In this document: piece after piece, positions 27,204-35,703 of the stretch
Numbering within the stretch: the first letter of the stretch is position 1
Layout of the letters: each line of letters begins with the position of its first letter
DNA from: CBDCVD01 sp965224015
GTDB lineage: Bacteria > Pseudomonadota > Alphaproteobacteria > Rhizobiales > CBDCVD01
Direction of reading: 5' to 3'
Length of the DNA: 64,000 nucleotides
Assembly (NCBI GenBank): GCA_965224015.1
Contig: OZ245032.1
Span: 1,922,001-1,986,000, forward strand
Program-made: the position numbers and the translations under genes
The notes under the pieces: model-generated
Seen by the model: the letters and a program-made list of their open reading frames with translations, nothing else
Database searches by the model: none
Told to the model about the DNA's origin: nothing

Positions 27204-27860
27204 GTGATGGGGAAATCCTTGAATGAAGTGAGCACTTCAATCTACCAGCGAATCAGGCGCGACATCATTTTTGGCAATCTCACACCTGGTTCTAAGCTAA
27301 AACTCAATGAGCTCCGCAAGCTCTATTCGGCGAGCGCATCCACATTGCGCGAAACCCTGAGCCGACTGGCCAGTGAAGGGTTTGTCGATGCGTTGGACCA
27401 GCGCGGTTTTTTTGTCACTGCCGTTTCAAACAAAGATATGATCGAAATCGCAAACCTGCGGATCTTGCTGGAATGCCATGCCTTGCGTTTGTCAATGCAG
27501 AGCGGCGACGCCGATTGGGAAGGCGACGTTGTTTCCGCGCATCACAAGCTCCACCTAATGGAGCAGAAGATGCTGAGCGGGGACGAAAGCGAAGTAGAGC
27601 GATGGAAAAAGTATGACTGGGAATTTCACAAAGCCCTGATCCAGGCTTGTGGATCAGACAACTTGCTGTCGCTTCACTCAGGCCTATTCGACAAATACTT
27701 ACGATACCAGATGCTTGTCATGACTTACAGAGGCCAGGAGGCTGTAGAAGAACACCAGCACCTGTTCGAAGCAGCACTCGATAGAGACCTTGATCGTGCC
27801 GAAGAGCTTTTGAAAACGCACATCGAAAAAGGCCTGGAGCACACGCTCGCAGCCCTCTGA
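27204..27860 (+). CDS. GntR-family (FCD) transcriptional regulator
   Basis: A 218-residue regulator. The N-terminal winged helix-turn-helix includes RIRRDIIFGNLTPGSKL and SASTLRETLSRLASEGFVD, then a wing with DQRGFFVT. The C-terminal FCD domain is all-helical, with IANLRILLECHALRLS and the metal/ligand His residues in DWEFHKALIQACGSDNLLSL. GTG at 27204 or ATG at 27207 could both serve as start. FCD regulators usually repress acid-sugar and organic-acid operons until their ligand binds. It is divergent from the catabolic cluster and is its likely local regulator. Confidence 0.9.
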   Translation: MMGKSLNEVSTSIYQRIRRDIIFGNLTPGSKLKLNELRKLYSASASTLRETLSRLASEGFVDALDQRGFFVTAVSNKDMIEIANLRILLECHALRLSMQSGDADWEGDVVSAHHKLHLMEQKMLSGDESEVERWKKYDWEFHKALIQACGSDNLLSLHSGLFDKYLRYQMLVMTYRGQEAVEEHQHLFEAALDRDLDRAEELLKTHIEKGLEHTLAAL

Positions 27861-28036
27861 CGTGCAGTCTTTTTTTGATGCAATTCTCTTGTGCCGTAAC
27901 AAGCGGCACGATCAACAGCTAGAGCAAATCAACCAACACAATCATAAGACAAGCGCCCTTTCGTTTTGCGCATCACCTTGCAGGACTTTGTCTCGATATC
28001 TGGTAATCCATGCCGAATGAAAGCGGTGATAAAAGA

Positions 28037-28060
28037 TACAATGCTTGCCTTTATTGTATT
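28037..28060. promoter_or_regulatory. Palindrome ATACAAT-N10-ATTGTAT
   Basis: The arms at 28037-28043 and 28054-28060 are perfectly complementary. The spacing suits a dimeric repressor, but the distance of about 450 bp from the TRAP start at 28514 makes the target uncertain. Confidence 0.3.
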
Positions 28061-28061
28061 G

Positions 28062-28139
28062 CATGATCATACTCCCTGGAAAAAGGGAACCATGCTACCC
28101 TGCGGGTTGGTTCGCTTTTTCCAGGGAGTATGATCATGA
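28062..28139. repeat. Long inverted repeat with ~32-bp arms
   Basis: The arms contain ATGATCATACTCCCTGGAAA on the left and its complement on the right, about 30 of 32 positions paired, around a loop of ~14-16 nt. It may be the fused ends of a lost insertion sequence or a strong transcription hairpin. No second copy was noticed in the window. Confidence 0.65.
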
Positions 28140-28247
28140 ATCTCACATTGGCGCTAAAGCGGTCCGTCTGCAAGACGGGGGAGCTCACCCAAATAAGTGG
28201 AACTGAGACGCTCAAGAGGCTGAGCGGAACTGCGATCGGTGCAGCCC

Positions 28248-28405
28248 TATCGGACGGGTGGTGCAACAATCGCATTCGTCAACAACGCTCGCCACGACTA
28301 TCTGACCGATCTCAAGACGCGCGAGGAAGGCGGCACACCGAATATCATTGGCGATATCGGCGTGGCACTGGCGTTGATCATGAAGGATGCCCTGGGGCAT
28401 GACAG
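28248..28405 (+). pseudogene. Fragment of a class V aminotransferase (cysteine desulfurase-like)
   Basis: One frame reads GGATIAFVNNARHDYLTDLK then TREEGGTPNIIGDIGVALAL, matching the conserved block of class V aminotransferases (H-x-Y...REEGGTPxIIG). Both flanks fail to continue the protein: about 300 residues are missing, including the PLP lysine. It is a relic, perhaps of a gene once coupled to the following TRAP operon. Confidence 0.6.
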
Positions 28406-28513
28406 GTACGGAGACGGCAAGACTCTGGGGGTGAATCTACCACTTTGGTTTTGCAGGATTCGATTTTTCGACAACCATGGGCATCACGTCCAATCCAGGA
28501 GGAGATAATCCGG

Positions 28514-29527
28514 ATGAGAAACATCTTTCGTAGTGCATTGCTGGGCGCGACCCTGTCCGGCACAATGGTCACCACCGTTTTCGCGGAGGAATGGCGCCTG
28601 AACAATTTCCTGCCCGAGACCCGGCCTGAGTCCGCTCAGATCGAACAATTTGCCAGCGAAGTAAACGCCGCGCTGGCGGACAAGGACTTCAAGCTGACCG
28701 TCTATAGCGGCGGTTCGCTGGGCATCAAGAATACCGACCTCTTGCGAGTGATCCCAAAGGGCGCAGTGGAAATGAGTCTGATGTGGTCAAACTATCTCGG
28801 CCGGGACGCGCCGGCGCTCAGCTCCGTGTTCGTCCAGGGCGCCATCAGCACGGTTGACGAACTGAAGGCGGTGCTCCCGGTCGCCCAGGAAATCTTCACC
28901 CAAGAATACAAGGACTGGGACATCGCGACCGTTGGTTTCATAGCCATACCGACACTTTCGGTTTCGGTGCTTTGCCGCGATGAACCGGTGAACACGCTCG
29001 CGGCGCTCAAGGACGTAAAACTGCGGGTTTGGGCACGTGAGCAGGTGGAGACCTTCACCCGCCTCGGCGTATCGGCGCAGATCATTCCACAGGAGGAACT
29101 CTACGTGGCGCTGAAGACCGGCGTTGTCGATTGCGCGCTCTACCCGGCCCTCTACGCCCACACGATTTCGCTGCAGGAAGTGACCAAACACGCTTCCTTC
29201 CTCTACCCGATGGCTTCAGCTCCCTACACGCTGGGGGTGGCTATCGATAAGTGGGAATCGACTGACCCTGAGATCAAAACAGCTATTTCCAATGCTGCTG
29301 CCAAACTGTGGGATCGCACGAACCGCTACGAAAAAGACCTTGAGCGCGAGATGGCGGCCCGCGAAAATCTCGGCAGCCAGGGGCTGGTCTGGGGCGATGA
29401 CTTCCCCGATGAAGATCGGGCACTGTTCATGAAGGCCGTATCGCAGACCTGGGCAATGCTTGCCGAAGAGGCCGGCGGCAACGCGATGGACTACCGCAAA
29501 CGCGTGCTGACCGCGCTCGGACGCTGA
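28514..29527 (+). CDS. TRAP transporter substrate-binding protein (DctP), second system
   Basis: A 337-residue periplasmic protein starting at the ATG at 28514, with GGAGGAG 10-15 bases upstream; the longer frame from 28445 is not supported. The Sec signal ends at about VFA. The mature start is EEWRLNNFLPETRPES, and KLRVWAREQVETFTRLG holds the conserved substrate-carboxylate Arg region. It is the first of three co-oriented TRAP genes. No catabolic enzyme is attached to this operon except the opposing RraA-like gene, so the ligand cannot be guessed beyond an organic acid. Confidence 0.88.
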   Translation: MRNIFRSALLGATLSGTMVTTVFAEEWRLNNFLPETRPESAQIEQFASEVNAALADKDFKLTVYSGGSLGIKNTDLLRVIPKGAVEMSLMWSNYLGRDAPALSSVFVQGAISTVDELKAVLPVAQEIFTQEYKDWDIATVGFIAIPTLSVSVLCRDEPVNTLAALKDVKLRVWAREQVETFTRLGVSAQIIPQEELYVALKTGVVDCALYPALYAHTISLQEVTKHASFLYPMASAPYTLGVAIDKWESTDPEIKTAISNAAAKLWDRTNRYEKDLEREMAARENLGSQGLVWGDDFPDEDRALFMKAVSQTWAMLAEEAGGNAMDYRKRVLTALGR

Positions 29528-29536
29528 TTAACGCTG

Positions 29537-30082
29537 ATGGGCCGGATTCGAAGGTGCTTTGCGCAAGGGCTGGAATTCCTGGCCCTTGCAATGGCAATTC
29601 TTGCCGCGATAGCAATGGTGGCGATTGTAGTGATTATTGTGACCAGTGTCGTCATGCGCCGCTTCGCCAGCACACCCCTGCACATTACCGAGGACATGGT
29701 TGGCCTCATGCTAAGCGTCGTGCTCTTTCTCGGTGTGCCGTATGTGACGCTGCGATCAAAGCATGTACGCGTGGCGATTGTCGCCGAAACAGCGGGCAAG
29801 CGGCTTCAGCCTTTGCTCGGCACAGCGGCGATGCTGGTGGGCGTTGTGTTTTTCGGCTGGATCTTTGTCGAATCCCTGCCTTGGCTGGAGTTCGCCTGGA
29901 AACGCGAGTTGAAGACCGAAACCGCCCGCATCCTGCTCTATCCCTGGATGGCGGTGTTGCCGCTGTCGATCGGTCTGACATGGCTGATCTTTGCCTGCCG
30001 TCTTTTCGGACTGCTTGAGGCCGAACGCCACAGGTCTGCGCAAGACATGGCTCCCGCTTTCGGTTCCGACAAGGACGGCTGA
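29537..30082 (+). CDS. TRAP transporter small permease (DctQ), second system
   Basis: A 181-residue inner-membrane protein with four hydrophobic segments; VTSVVMRRFASTPLHITED is the DctQ-like motif after the first segment. It starts nine bases after the binding-protein gene and ends three before the large permease, so one message is likely. Confidence 0.88.
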   Translation: MGRIRRCFAQGLEFLALAMAILAAIAMVAIVVIIVTSVVMRRFASTPLHITEDMVGLMLSVVLFLGVPYVTLRSKHVRVAIVAETAGKRLQPLLGTAAMLVGVVFFGWIFVESLPWLEFAWKRELKTETARILLYPWMAVLPLSIGLTWLIFACRLFGLLEAERHRSAQDMAPAFGSDKDG

Positions 30083-30085
30083 GAC

Positions 30086-31375
30086 ATGTTCTGGGCGACC
30101 CTGATAGGCGTGATGGTCGCGGGGGCGTCCACAGGTGTCGCGCTGGGCGCGGCGCTGGGGCTCACGGGCCTGGTGCTCCTTTACTACTTTTCCAACGGTG
30201 CAACATCGCTGGCGGTCGACGCCATCTGGAGTGTGTTCAACGCCTTCACGTTAAGCGCAGTGCCCGTCTTTATTCTGCTTGGCGAGATGTTGCTACGGAG
30301 CGGAATTAGCAATCGGGCCTATTCGGCATTTGCTCCGATGTTCCGCAAGGTCCCGGGCGGATTGCTGCATACCAACATCGCCGTCTGTATGCTTTTCGGT
30401 GCCGTGAGCGGGTCCAGCCTATCTACCGCGGCGGCGGTCGGTTCGGTTGCCTATCCGGAAATGACCCGCCGGAAATACGACAAGGACATGATCGTCGGAA
30501 GTCTGGCTGGTGGTGGCACGTTGGGCTTACTCATTCCGCCCAGCCTGTCGTTCCTCATTTTCGGGGCATTGACAGAAACCTCGATTGGCCGCCTGTTTGT
30601 CGCGGGTGTTTTGCCCGGCCTGATGATCGGCCTTATGTTCATGGCCTACATCTTCGTTCGCGCCTTGTATTCCCCCCACCTTGCGCCAGCAGACACGACT
30701 TATAAAACCAGCCGTGAAATCCTAATCGGTTTCGCGCAGATCTGGCCGCTCCTGCTTCTGATTATTGCGGTGATTGGCAGCATTATCGGAGGGCTGGCGA
30801 CGCCGACCGAAGCCGCTGGATTGGGCGTCGTTATGGCGGTGGTGGTCTCTGCGGTCTGGGGCGATCTGACCTTTCAGAAACTACTCGATGCCGTTTTCCA
30901 TTCGACCGTTCTTTTCGCGTCCATTGGTTTCGTGGTGCTTGGGGCGACCATTCTGGCCCAGTCGGTCAGCATCCTCGGCGTCCCGCAGCAGATCCTCAAT
31001 GAGGTGGGAAGCGCCGGGCTCAACCGCTATGCCGTATTGCTGCTGGTGATACTAGTTTACCTGGCTCTTGGGTGTTTTTTTGACGGGTTGTCGTTGATGA
31101 TCATGACCCTGCCGGTGGTGTTTCCGCTGCTGACCGGATTGGGGTTCGATCCAGTTTGGATCGGTGTTTTGATCACGATCGTAATAGAAATCGGACAGGT
31201 CACGCCACCTGTGGGATTAAATCTCTCGGTGCTGTCCAGTTTGACCAACAATGAAGTCAGCCTCGGCCGCGCGGCCAAGGCCACCGTACCCTATTGGGTA
31301 ATTCATCTGGCCGCTATCGGGATCCTCACGCTGTTTCCGGTCATCGCGCTCTACCTTCCCGGGCTTCTGTTCTAA
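30086..31375 (+). CDS. TRAP transporter large permease (DctM), second system
   Basis: A 429-residue membrane protein with typical DctM blocks: FGAVSGSSLSTAAAVGSVAY, LGLLIPPSLSFLIFG, TPTEAAGLGVVMA and QVTPPVGLNLSVLSSL. It is only partly similar to the other DctM at 22952, so this is a separate transporter family member. The stop codon is followed directly by a 14-base match to the family D end (AGCGTGTCAG). Confidence 0.92.
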   Translation: MFWATLIGVMVAGASTGVALGAALGLTGLVLLYYFSNGATSLAVDAIWSVFNAFTLSAVPVFILLGEMLLRSGISNRAYSAFAPMFRKVPGGLLHTNIAVCMLFGAVSGSSLSTAAAVGSVAYPEMTRRKYDKDMIVGSLAGGGTLGLLIPPSLSFLIFGALTETSIGRLFVAGVLPGLMIGLMFMAYIFVRALYSPHLAPADTTYKTSREILIGFAQIWPLLLLIIAVIGSIIGGLATPTEAAGLGVVMAVVVSAVWGDLTFQKLLDAVFHSTVLFASIGFVVLGATILAQSVSILGVPQQILNEVGSAGLNRYAVLLLVILVYLALGCFFDGLSLMIMTLPVVFPLLTGLGFDPVWIGVLITIVIEIGQVTPPVGLNLSVLSSLTNNEVSLGRAAKATVPYWVIHLAAIGILTLFPVIALYLPGLLF

Positions 31376-31466
31376 AGCGTGTCAGAGCAATGGCGTGGAC
31401 CGGCCGATACCTGCAGCCGTGCCCGTCATCAAAGCCTTGCGGTTCTCCAGTTATTACATGTCACCC

Positions 31467-32144
31467 TCACAGAATGCCATGGTCTGTGAAGATTTGGCGC
31501 AATGTTCGACCTTCGGCCAGTTCAGCGCGGATTGTGGTTTCCTTGCGCACCTTGTCCAGCGCCTTTGTGACAACCTGCTGAACAAATGCTGCCGGTATGA
31601 TGACCATACCATCCTCATCCATGAAAATCAGATCACCGCTCTCAATATTGATGCCGCCTATCTGGCCCGGAACGTCGTAGAGCATGAGCTTGCCGCGATA
31701 CTTGGTATCCACTGGATTTGTCCCAGCGAATGCAACCTGGAAGTCAATATCGCGTATCATCGATAAGTCGCGAATAGAGCCATCTGTCAAACAGCCGACC
31801 GCGCCCAACACTTTTGAGCGCGTGCTGAGGAGTTCACCCCACGGGGCAATACGGGTAATGCCGTGACAACAAAGAACCGGAATTTCGCCGGGCTTCAGGC
31901 TGTCGACCAGATCAATCTCTTTGCCATAGACGTCTAGTTCGGCATCGTCATGATATACTGGCATATAAAGACCAACGCGGGCAAAACCGCAAAGCTTCTT
32001 GGATGGGTCGAGCAAGCGCAACCCCGCTTGAGGGGACTGGTTGCGCAAATCAAAGCTGTCCAGCGTATCGCACAGGACGGCAGAATAGAGTTCTGACTGG
32101 CAAAGTTGGATAACCTCTTCGGCTGAAAGGGAAGGTTCAGACAT
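31467..32144 (-). CDS. RraA-like / HMG aldolase-family protein
   Basis: A 225-residue cytoplasmic protein of the RraA/4-hydroxy-4-methyl-2-oxoglutarate aldolase family. The active-site block LGAVGCLTDGSIRDLSMIR carries the Arg and Asp of the D-G-x-x-R-D motif, and GIESGDLIFMDEDGMVIIP-like sequence ('NIESGDLIFMDEDG') supplies the C-terminal metal region. GGAGGACACGAA precedes the ATG at 32144. Enzymes of this family cleave or decarboxylate oxo-acids, or act as regulators of RNase E. The catabolic setting favours an enzyme. It is the last gene of a minus-strand set with ridA and the amino acid ABC transporter. Confidence 0.8.
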   Translation of the reverse strand: MSEPSLSAEEVIQLCQSELYSAVLCDTLDSFDLRNQSPQAGLRLLDPSKKLCGFARVGLYMPVYHDDAELDVYGKEIDLVDSLKPGEIPVLCCHGITRIAPWGELLSTRSKVLGAVGCLTDGSIRDLSMIRDIDFQVAFAGTNPVDTKYRGKLMLYDVPGQIGGINIESGDLIFMDEDGMVIIPAAFVQQVVTKALDKVRKETTIRAELAEGRTLRQIFTDHGIL

Positions 32145-32163
32145 TTCGTGTCCTCCATCAGAA

Positions 32164-32190
32164 TGGTTCTATTAAGACCTGACACGCTCT
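32164..32190 (-). mobile_element. Single end of family D element
   Basis: The sequence reading TAGAGCGTGTCAGGTCTTAA on the minus strand is the family D terminal repeat with its flanking TA. The rest of the element is absent. It forms the 3' end of the truncated ridA gene. Confidence 0.75.
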
Positions 32191-32510
32191 AGAGGCGACA
32201 CGACAGTCGATCGCGCTGGAGGGCGTTGCGAAAAATACTCTGAATAAACCTTATTGAAGGTGCCGAAATCCCTGGCATCGTCTAACCATACGGTTGCTTT
32301 GACAACGTCAGCCAATGTGCAGTCACACAGCTTTAATACGTCGATGATCCGTTGGATAGTCAACTCAGTCTGCTCAACAATGTCGGCGCAGATGATGGTT
32401 CCATGCGGTCCAGTCGCTGCCTGACCAGAGAGATGGGTATAGTCACCGGCACGCACGGCTGGAGCGAGGGGAAGAGGAGACGCCGGATCGACACCAATTC
32501 GTTCAATCAT
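32172..32510 (-). CDS. RidA-family protein, C-terminus truncated by repeat
   Basis: A 112-residue protein with the RidA core: SGQAATGPHGTIICADIVEQ, TLADVVKATVWLDDARDFGT and YFSQRPPARSTVV. RidA proteins normally continue ~15-20 residues after PPARxxVV with a strand that includes a Glu. Here the frame runs into a family D terminal repeat, which adds LERVRS and the stop. Loss of the last strand and its Glu may impair trimer or active-site formation, although the Arg that binds imino acids (PPAR) is kept. RidA deaminates reactive enamines/imines released by amino acid-degrading enzymes, which fits the neighbouring amino acid transporter. Confidence 0.8.
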   Translation of the reverse strand: MIERIGVDPASPLPLAPAVRAGDYTHLSGQAATGPHGTIICADIVEQTELTIQRIIDVLKLCDCTLADVVKATVWLDDARDFGTFNKVYSEYFSQRPPARSTVVSPLERVRS

Positions 32511-32573
32511 GGCTTACCCTTTCGGGATTGGAAAGCCCGGGCGCGCGATGTCGCCCGGAAAGTTAGGAAGAAA

Positions 32574-33356
32574 TCAGTTGGCGAACATGGCTGACCATTT
32601 GTCCTTCAGGCCCTGCTGTTCCACGTTTTCCTGCCAGATGTTGACAAAGTTCAGGAAGTGGTATTCACCTTTGGCGATGGCATAGGAATACCCCTGCGGA
32701 TCCAGTGGGTTCCCTTCTTCGAGAATGTGCACAGGCGCTGCATCGTTTTCACTGACCAGTTTTCGGGCGGTGGAGCTGTCGACCAACATCGCATCCGCAC
32801 GGCCCGAAGCGATATCGACCAGAAGCGTCGCGACCTTGTCGGTGACCATCGCACGCACTTGGGCATTCTGGAAATAACGATTGGCAAAGGCCTCGTCAGC
32901 CGAGCCTGAAACCACCAAAACAGTTTTTCCTTCGGCGTCCAGGTCCGAATAGGACGACGCGCCCGCGGCATCAGCAGCAACGATCGATTTGGTTTCAAAG
33001 CCTGATGGCTCAGAAAACAGCACGCGCACGGCCCGTTCAGCCGTGCGGAATAACGGCGCCATGACAATGTCGCAGGTTCCGGCTTCAAGGCTTGGGATGA
33101 GCGTTCCCCAAGTCGATGGCACCAATTCATACTCGACTCCAAGCGCTTCGGCCAAGCTTTTTGCCGCTTCGATGTCGGTCCCTTCCCAATTATTGGTTTC
33201 CGGGTTCACCACGGCCCACGGATAGGCTTCGGCGTGACACGTTTTGAGCACCCCGCGGTCACGGATTTCCTTGACCAGATTGTCTTGCGCTGCAGCCGCT
33301 ATAGGCAGCAAAACCATGACGATGGCGGCAAAAAGGGGTGTTTTGAGCTTTTTCAT
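32574..33356 (-). CDS. Polar amino acid ABC transporter substrate-binding protein
   Basis: A 260-residue periplasmic family 3 binding protein. The ATG at 33356 follows GTGGAGGAATACC, and the longer frame to 33524 is not supported. The Sec signal MKKLKTPLFAAIVMVLLPIA is cut near AAA. The mature protein starts with LVKEIRDRGVLKTCHAEAYP and has GTDIEAAKSLAEALG, the hallmark of amino acid-binding proteins, and AGTCDIVMAPLFRTAERA. It is encoded by the last gene of the transporter set (permease, permease, ATPase, binding protein). Confidence 0.9.
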   Translation of the reverse strand: MKKLKTPLFAAIVMVLLPIAAAAQDNLVKEIRDRGVLKTCHAEAYPWAVVNPETNNWEGTDIEAAKSLAEALGVEYELVPSTWGTLIPSLEAGTCDIVMAPLFRTAERAVRVLFSEPSGFETKSIVAADAAGASSYSDLDAEGKTVLVVSGSADEAFANRYFQNAQVRAMVTDKVATLLVDIASGRADAMLVDSSTARKLVSENDAAPVHILEEGNPLDPQGYSYAIAKGEYHFLNFVNIWQENVEQQGLKDKWSAMFAN

Positions 33357-33381
33357 TGGTATTCCTCCACTAAATTGATGC

Positions 33382-34122
33382 TCAGAGAACTTTTGACAGA
33401 AAGGTAGACTGTCGATCATCGGTTGGCGTGTCGAAGAAGGCGTCTGGATGCTGATCGACCAGCAATTGCCCCTCTGCCATAAACAGAATTCGATCGCCGA
33501 CCTCGCGTGCGAATCCCATTTCATGAGTGACGACAGCCATGGTCATACCTTGAGACGCCAGATCACGCATGACATCGAGCACCTCGCCGACCATCTCGGG
33601 ATCAAGCGCCGAGGTCGGCTCATCGAACAGCATGACCTCCGGTTCCATCATCAACGCGCGTGCGATCGCAACACGCTGCTGCTGTCCCCCTGACAACTGC
33701 GCAGGGAACTTATCGACCTGATTACCGATGCCAACACGCTCCAGCAACTTCTGCGCGCGTTCGTCTGCCTGGTCACGCGGCAGGCCAAGTGCTGTCATTG
33801 GCGCAAGCGTAAGGTTCTCACGAATCGACATGTGATGAAACAGATTGAAGCCCTGAAACACCATCCCCGCCCGGCGGCGAATAGCCTCAAGCTCCTTCCG
33901 AGACCCCGGCATGTACAGACCCAGTACATTTATTGATCCTTCCTGAATGTCTTCCAATCCGTTAAAGGTACGAAGCAATGTCGATTTTCCGCTACCCGAA
34001 GGGCCGATCACGCAAACGACTTCACCCTTGTGAATTCGGGTGGAAACGTTGTCGAGCGCGGTAAATGCTCCATAGCGCTTCACCACGTTTTGGCATTCGA
34101 TTACAATCTGTCTGTCAGACAT
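33382..34122 (-). CDS. Polar amino acid ABC transporter ATP-binding protein (GlnQ/EhuA type)
   Basis: A 246-residue ATPase with Walker A GPSGSGKSTLLR, signature LSGGQQQRVAIARAL, Walker B EVMLFDEPTSALDPE and switch His in VVTHEMGFAREV. The family-specific GMVFQGFNLFHHMS is present. It starts 13 bases after the permease gene and completes a type I importer for polar amino acids or compatible solutes. Confidence 0.94.
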   Translation of the reverse strand: MSDRQIVIECQNVVKRYGAFTALDNVSTRIHKGEVVCVIGPSGSGKSTLLRTFNGLEDIQEGSINVLGLYMPGSRKELEAIRRRAGMVFQGFNLFHHMSIRENLTLAPMTALGLPRDQADERAQKLLERVGIGNQVDKFPAQLSGGQQQRVAIARALMMEPEVMLFDEPTSALDPEMVGEVLDVMRDLASQGMTMAVVTHEMGFAREVGDRILFMAEGQLLVDQHPDAFFDTPTDDRQSTFLSKVL

Positions 34123-34134
34123 CTTGTCTAACTC

Positions 34135-34803
34135 CTATCGTGATTTCTGGCGCGCCAGCCGGGTTTCCGCATGACGAACGAAAAGGCTGAGCGGGAAAAT
34201 CATTGCGAAGAAGATCACAGCCACTAGTGTAAGGAATTCGATATAGGCGAAGGTGCGGTTGCCCAGCACATTGGCCTGATAGACCATCTCGGCGACCCCG
34301 ATCGTGCTGAGCAGGCTTGTAGCTTTGATCAACTCAGTCAGAAAGTTGACGAAAGCTGGAGCCATGCGCTGCACCGCCGGTGGTATGACAATTCGAAGCC
34401 AGATCGTCCGCGCAGGCATGCCCAGGCTCATCGCCGCTTCCAATTGTCCAGAATCGGAAGACTGCACCCCCGCACGCATGATCTCTGCAACGTTTGCCGC
34501 CACCAGGAAAGAGAGGGCCATGATGCCGCAAACTTCTGCGGACAGCCGCGCACCAAACAGAAGCGGCAGGCAAGAATAGATCCAGAAAATCAGGACGACC
34601 TCAGGAATTGTGCGGAAAAAGTCGATCACAAAAACCGATACCTGATACCCGACACCCCGGCCCGACAGCTTGCCGAGGCAGAGGAATATCGCTCCCAGGG
34701 TGCCAAACGCCAGCGAAAAAACGCAGATCCTCAAGGTCAGTAACAAACCTTCAATGACCGCCGGGTAATTGGCAAGAAGAACATTGATGTCAAAATTCAT
34801 CAC
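34135..34803 (-). CDS. Polar amino acid ABC transporter permease
   Basis: A 222-residue HisM/GlnP-type membrane protein. FFRTIPEVVLIFWIYSCLPL and the cytoplasmic EAA-like loop QLEAAMSLGMPARTIWLRIV followed by PPAVQRMAPAF are present. Five membrane segments are apparent. It overlaps the preceding permease gene by four bases. Confidence 0.9.
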   Translation of the reverse strand: MMNFDINVLLANYPAVIEGLLLTLRICVFSLAFGTLGAIFLCLGKLSGRGVGYQVSVFVIDFFRTIPEVVLIFWIYSCLPLLFGARLSAEVCGIMALSFLVAANVAEIMRAGVQSSDSGQLEAAMSLGMPARTIWLRIVIPPAVQRMAPAFVNFLTELIKATSLLSTIGVAEMVYQANVLGNRTFAYIEFLTLVAVIFFAMIFPLSLFVRHAETRLARQKSR

Positions 34804-35585
34804 TTCCCCTCCCGACGTTTGAACGCAACTTCGATCTGTCCGGTCGAACGGCTGATAAGCCAGCCAAAAAGGAAATAGATCAACGCGACGAGCGTCAGAA
34901 TCTCAATCGGTCGGAAGGTTGCATTGCTGACGCGGCTTGCTACCGTCATAAGTTCACCAACAGAGAGGACTGTCAGGATCGCAGATGTCTTGAAGAAGCT
35001 GATCGTCATGTTGACCAGAGGCGGCAGAACCGTGCGAAATGCGGGGGGAAGGATTATACGAAGCCAGCGGGTGAAGGCCGGAACTCCGAGCGCATCAGAG
35101 GCCTCCCGATATCCTTGCGGCACGGATTGGATGCCAGCGCGCATGATTTCTGCGAAATAGGCGCTTGCTTGCAGCATGATGGCGATAATTCCGCTTACCA
35201 CTGCGGTTGTCGGTACGCCCGTGAGCACGGGCAACGCGAAATGTATCCAAATCAATTGAACCAATATCGGTGTGTTGCGGAAAAGCTCGACATATCCGAT
35301 CACGAACCATCGTAGCGGGCGTATAGGGGCTTGCATGGCAATCGCCAACAAAGTGCCGACGAGGATGCCGCATAATGCTGCTGCGGCAGTTAGCAGTAGC
35401 GTCATCCCGAGACCTTTCAGTATTGCCACCCGGAAACGCCACAAGCCGGAGAAATCAAGATTGAGAACCGTATCCCAATTCACAGACCACGCACCCGCAA
35501 CCACCACCCCCGCCAAAGATAACGCGAGCCCGGTGCGGATCAGGCTACCCCCTGAAATTTCGATCAATTCATCAAAGGCCGTCAT
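34800..35585 (-). CDS. Polar amino acid ABC transporter permease
   Basis: A 261-residue HisQ/GlnP-type permease. VELFRNTPILVQLIWIHFAL is the family's N-terminal motif and GYREASDALGVPAFTRWLRI the EAA loop. An extra N-terminal hydrophobic segment (residues ~15-33) distinguishes it from its partner. It is the first gene of the set; its upstream flank contains a family C/A repeat at 35596-35692 rather than an obvious promoter. Confidence 0.9.
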   Translation of the reverse strand: MTAFDELIEISGGSLIRTGLALSLAGVVVAGAWSVNWDTVLNLDFSGLWRFRVAILKGLGMTLLLTAAAALCGILVGTLLAIAMQAPIRPLRWFVIGYVELFRNTPILVQLIWIHFALPVLTGVPTTAVVSGIIAIMLQASAYFAEIMRAGIQSVPQGYREASDALGVPAFTRWLRIILPPAFRTVLPPLVNMTISFFKTSAILTVLSVGELMTVASRVSNATFRPIEILTLVALIYFLFGWLISRSTGQIEVAFKRREGK

Positions 35586-35595
35586 TTCGACTCCT

Positions 35596-35692
35596 TATGG
35601 CAAAATGCGTTTAATGGGATTGATGGGCATTGCCGTATTCTTCTCGCATTTTGCTCAAGATCAGCATGGGTACAGCTAACCCCATGCTGACT
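35596..35692. repeat. Family C palindrome joined to half of family A
   Basis: TATGGCAAAATGCG opens a C element that ends GCATTTTGCTC near 35655. An A half-element, GATCAGCATGG to CCCCATGCTGA, follows. It fills most of the gap between the divergent ABC operon and the IclR gene. Confidence 0.75.
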
Positions 35693-35703
35693 AACGATAC
35701 ATC

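Larger units (their letters stand above)
27861..28513. other. Gene-free stretch with inverted repeats and a gene fragment
   Basis: No intact gene lies here. It contains a short hairpin GTGCCG/CGGCAC near 27891-27909, the palindrome ATACAAT/ATTGTAT (28037-28060), a long inverted repeat (28062-28139) and an aminotransferase fragment (28248-28405). It marks the junction between the large catabolic cluster and the second TRAP operon. Confidence 0.7.

Noticed and set aside
28445..28513. Longer start of the second TRAP binding protein
   Set aside because: The added residues do not look like a signal peptide, and a strong GGAGGAG site precedes the ATG at 28514.
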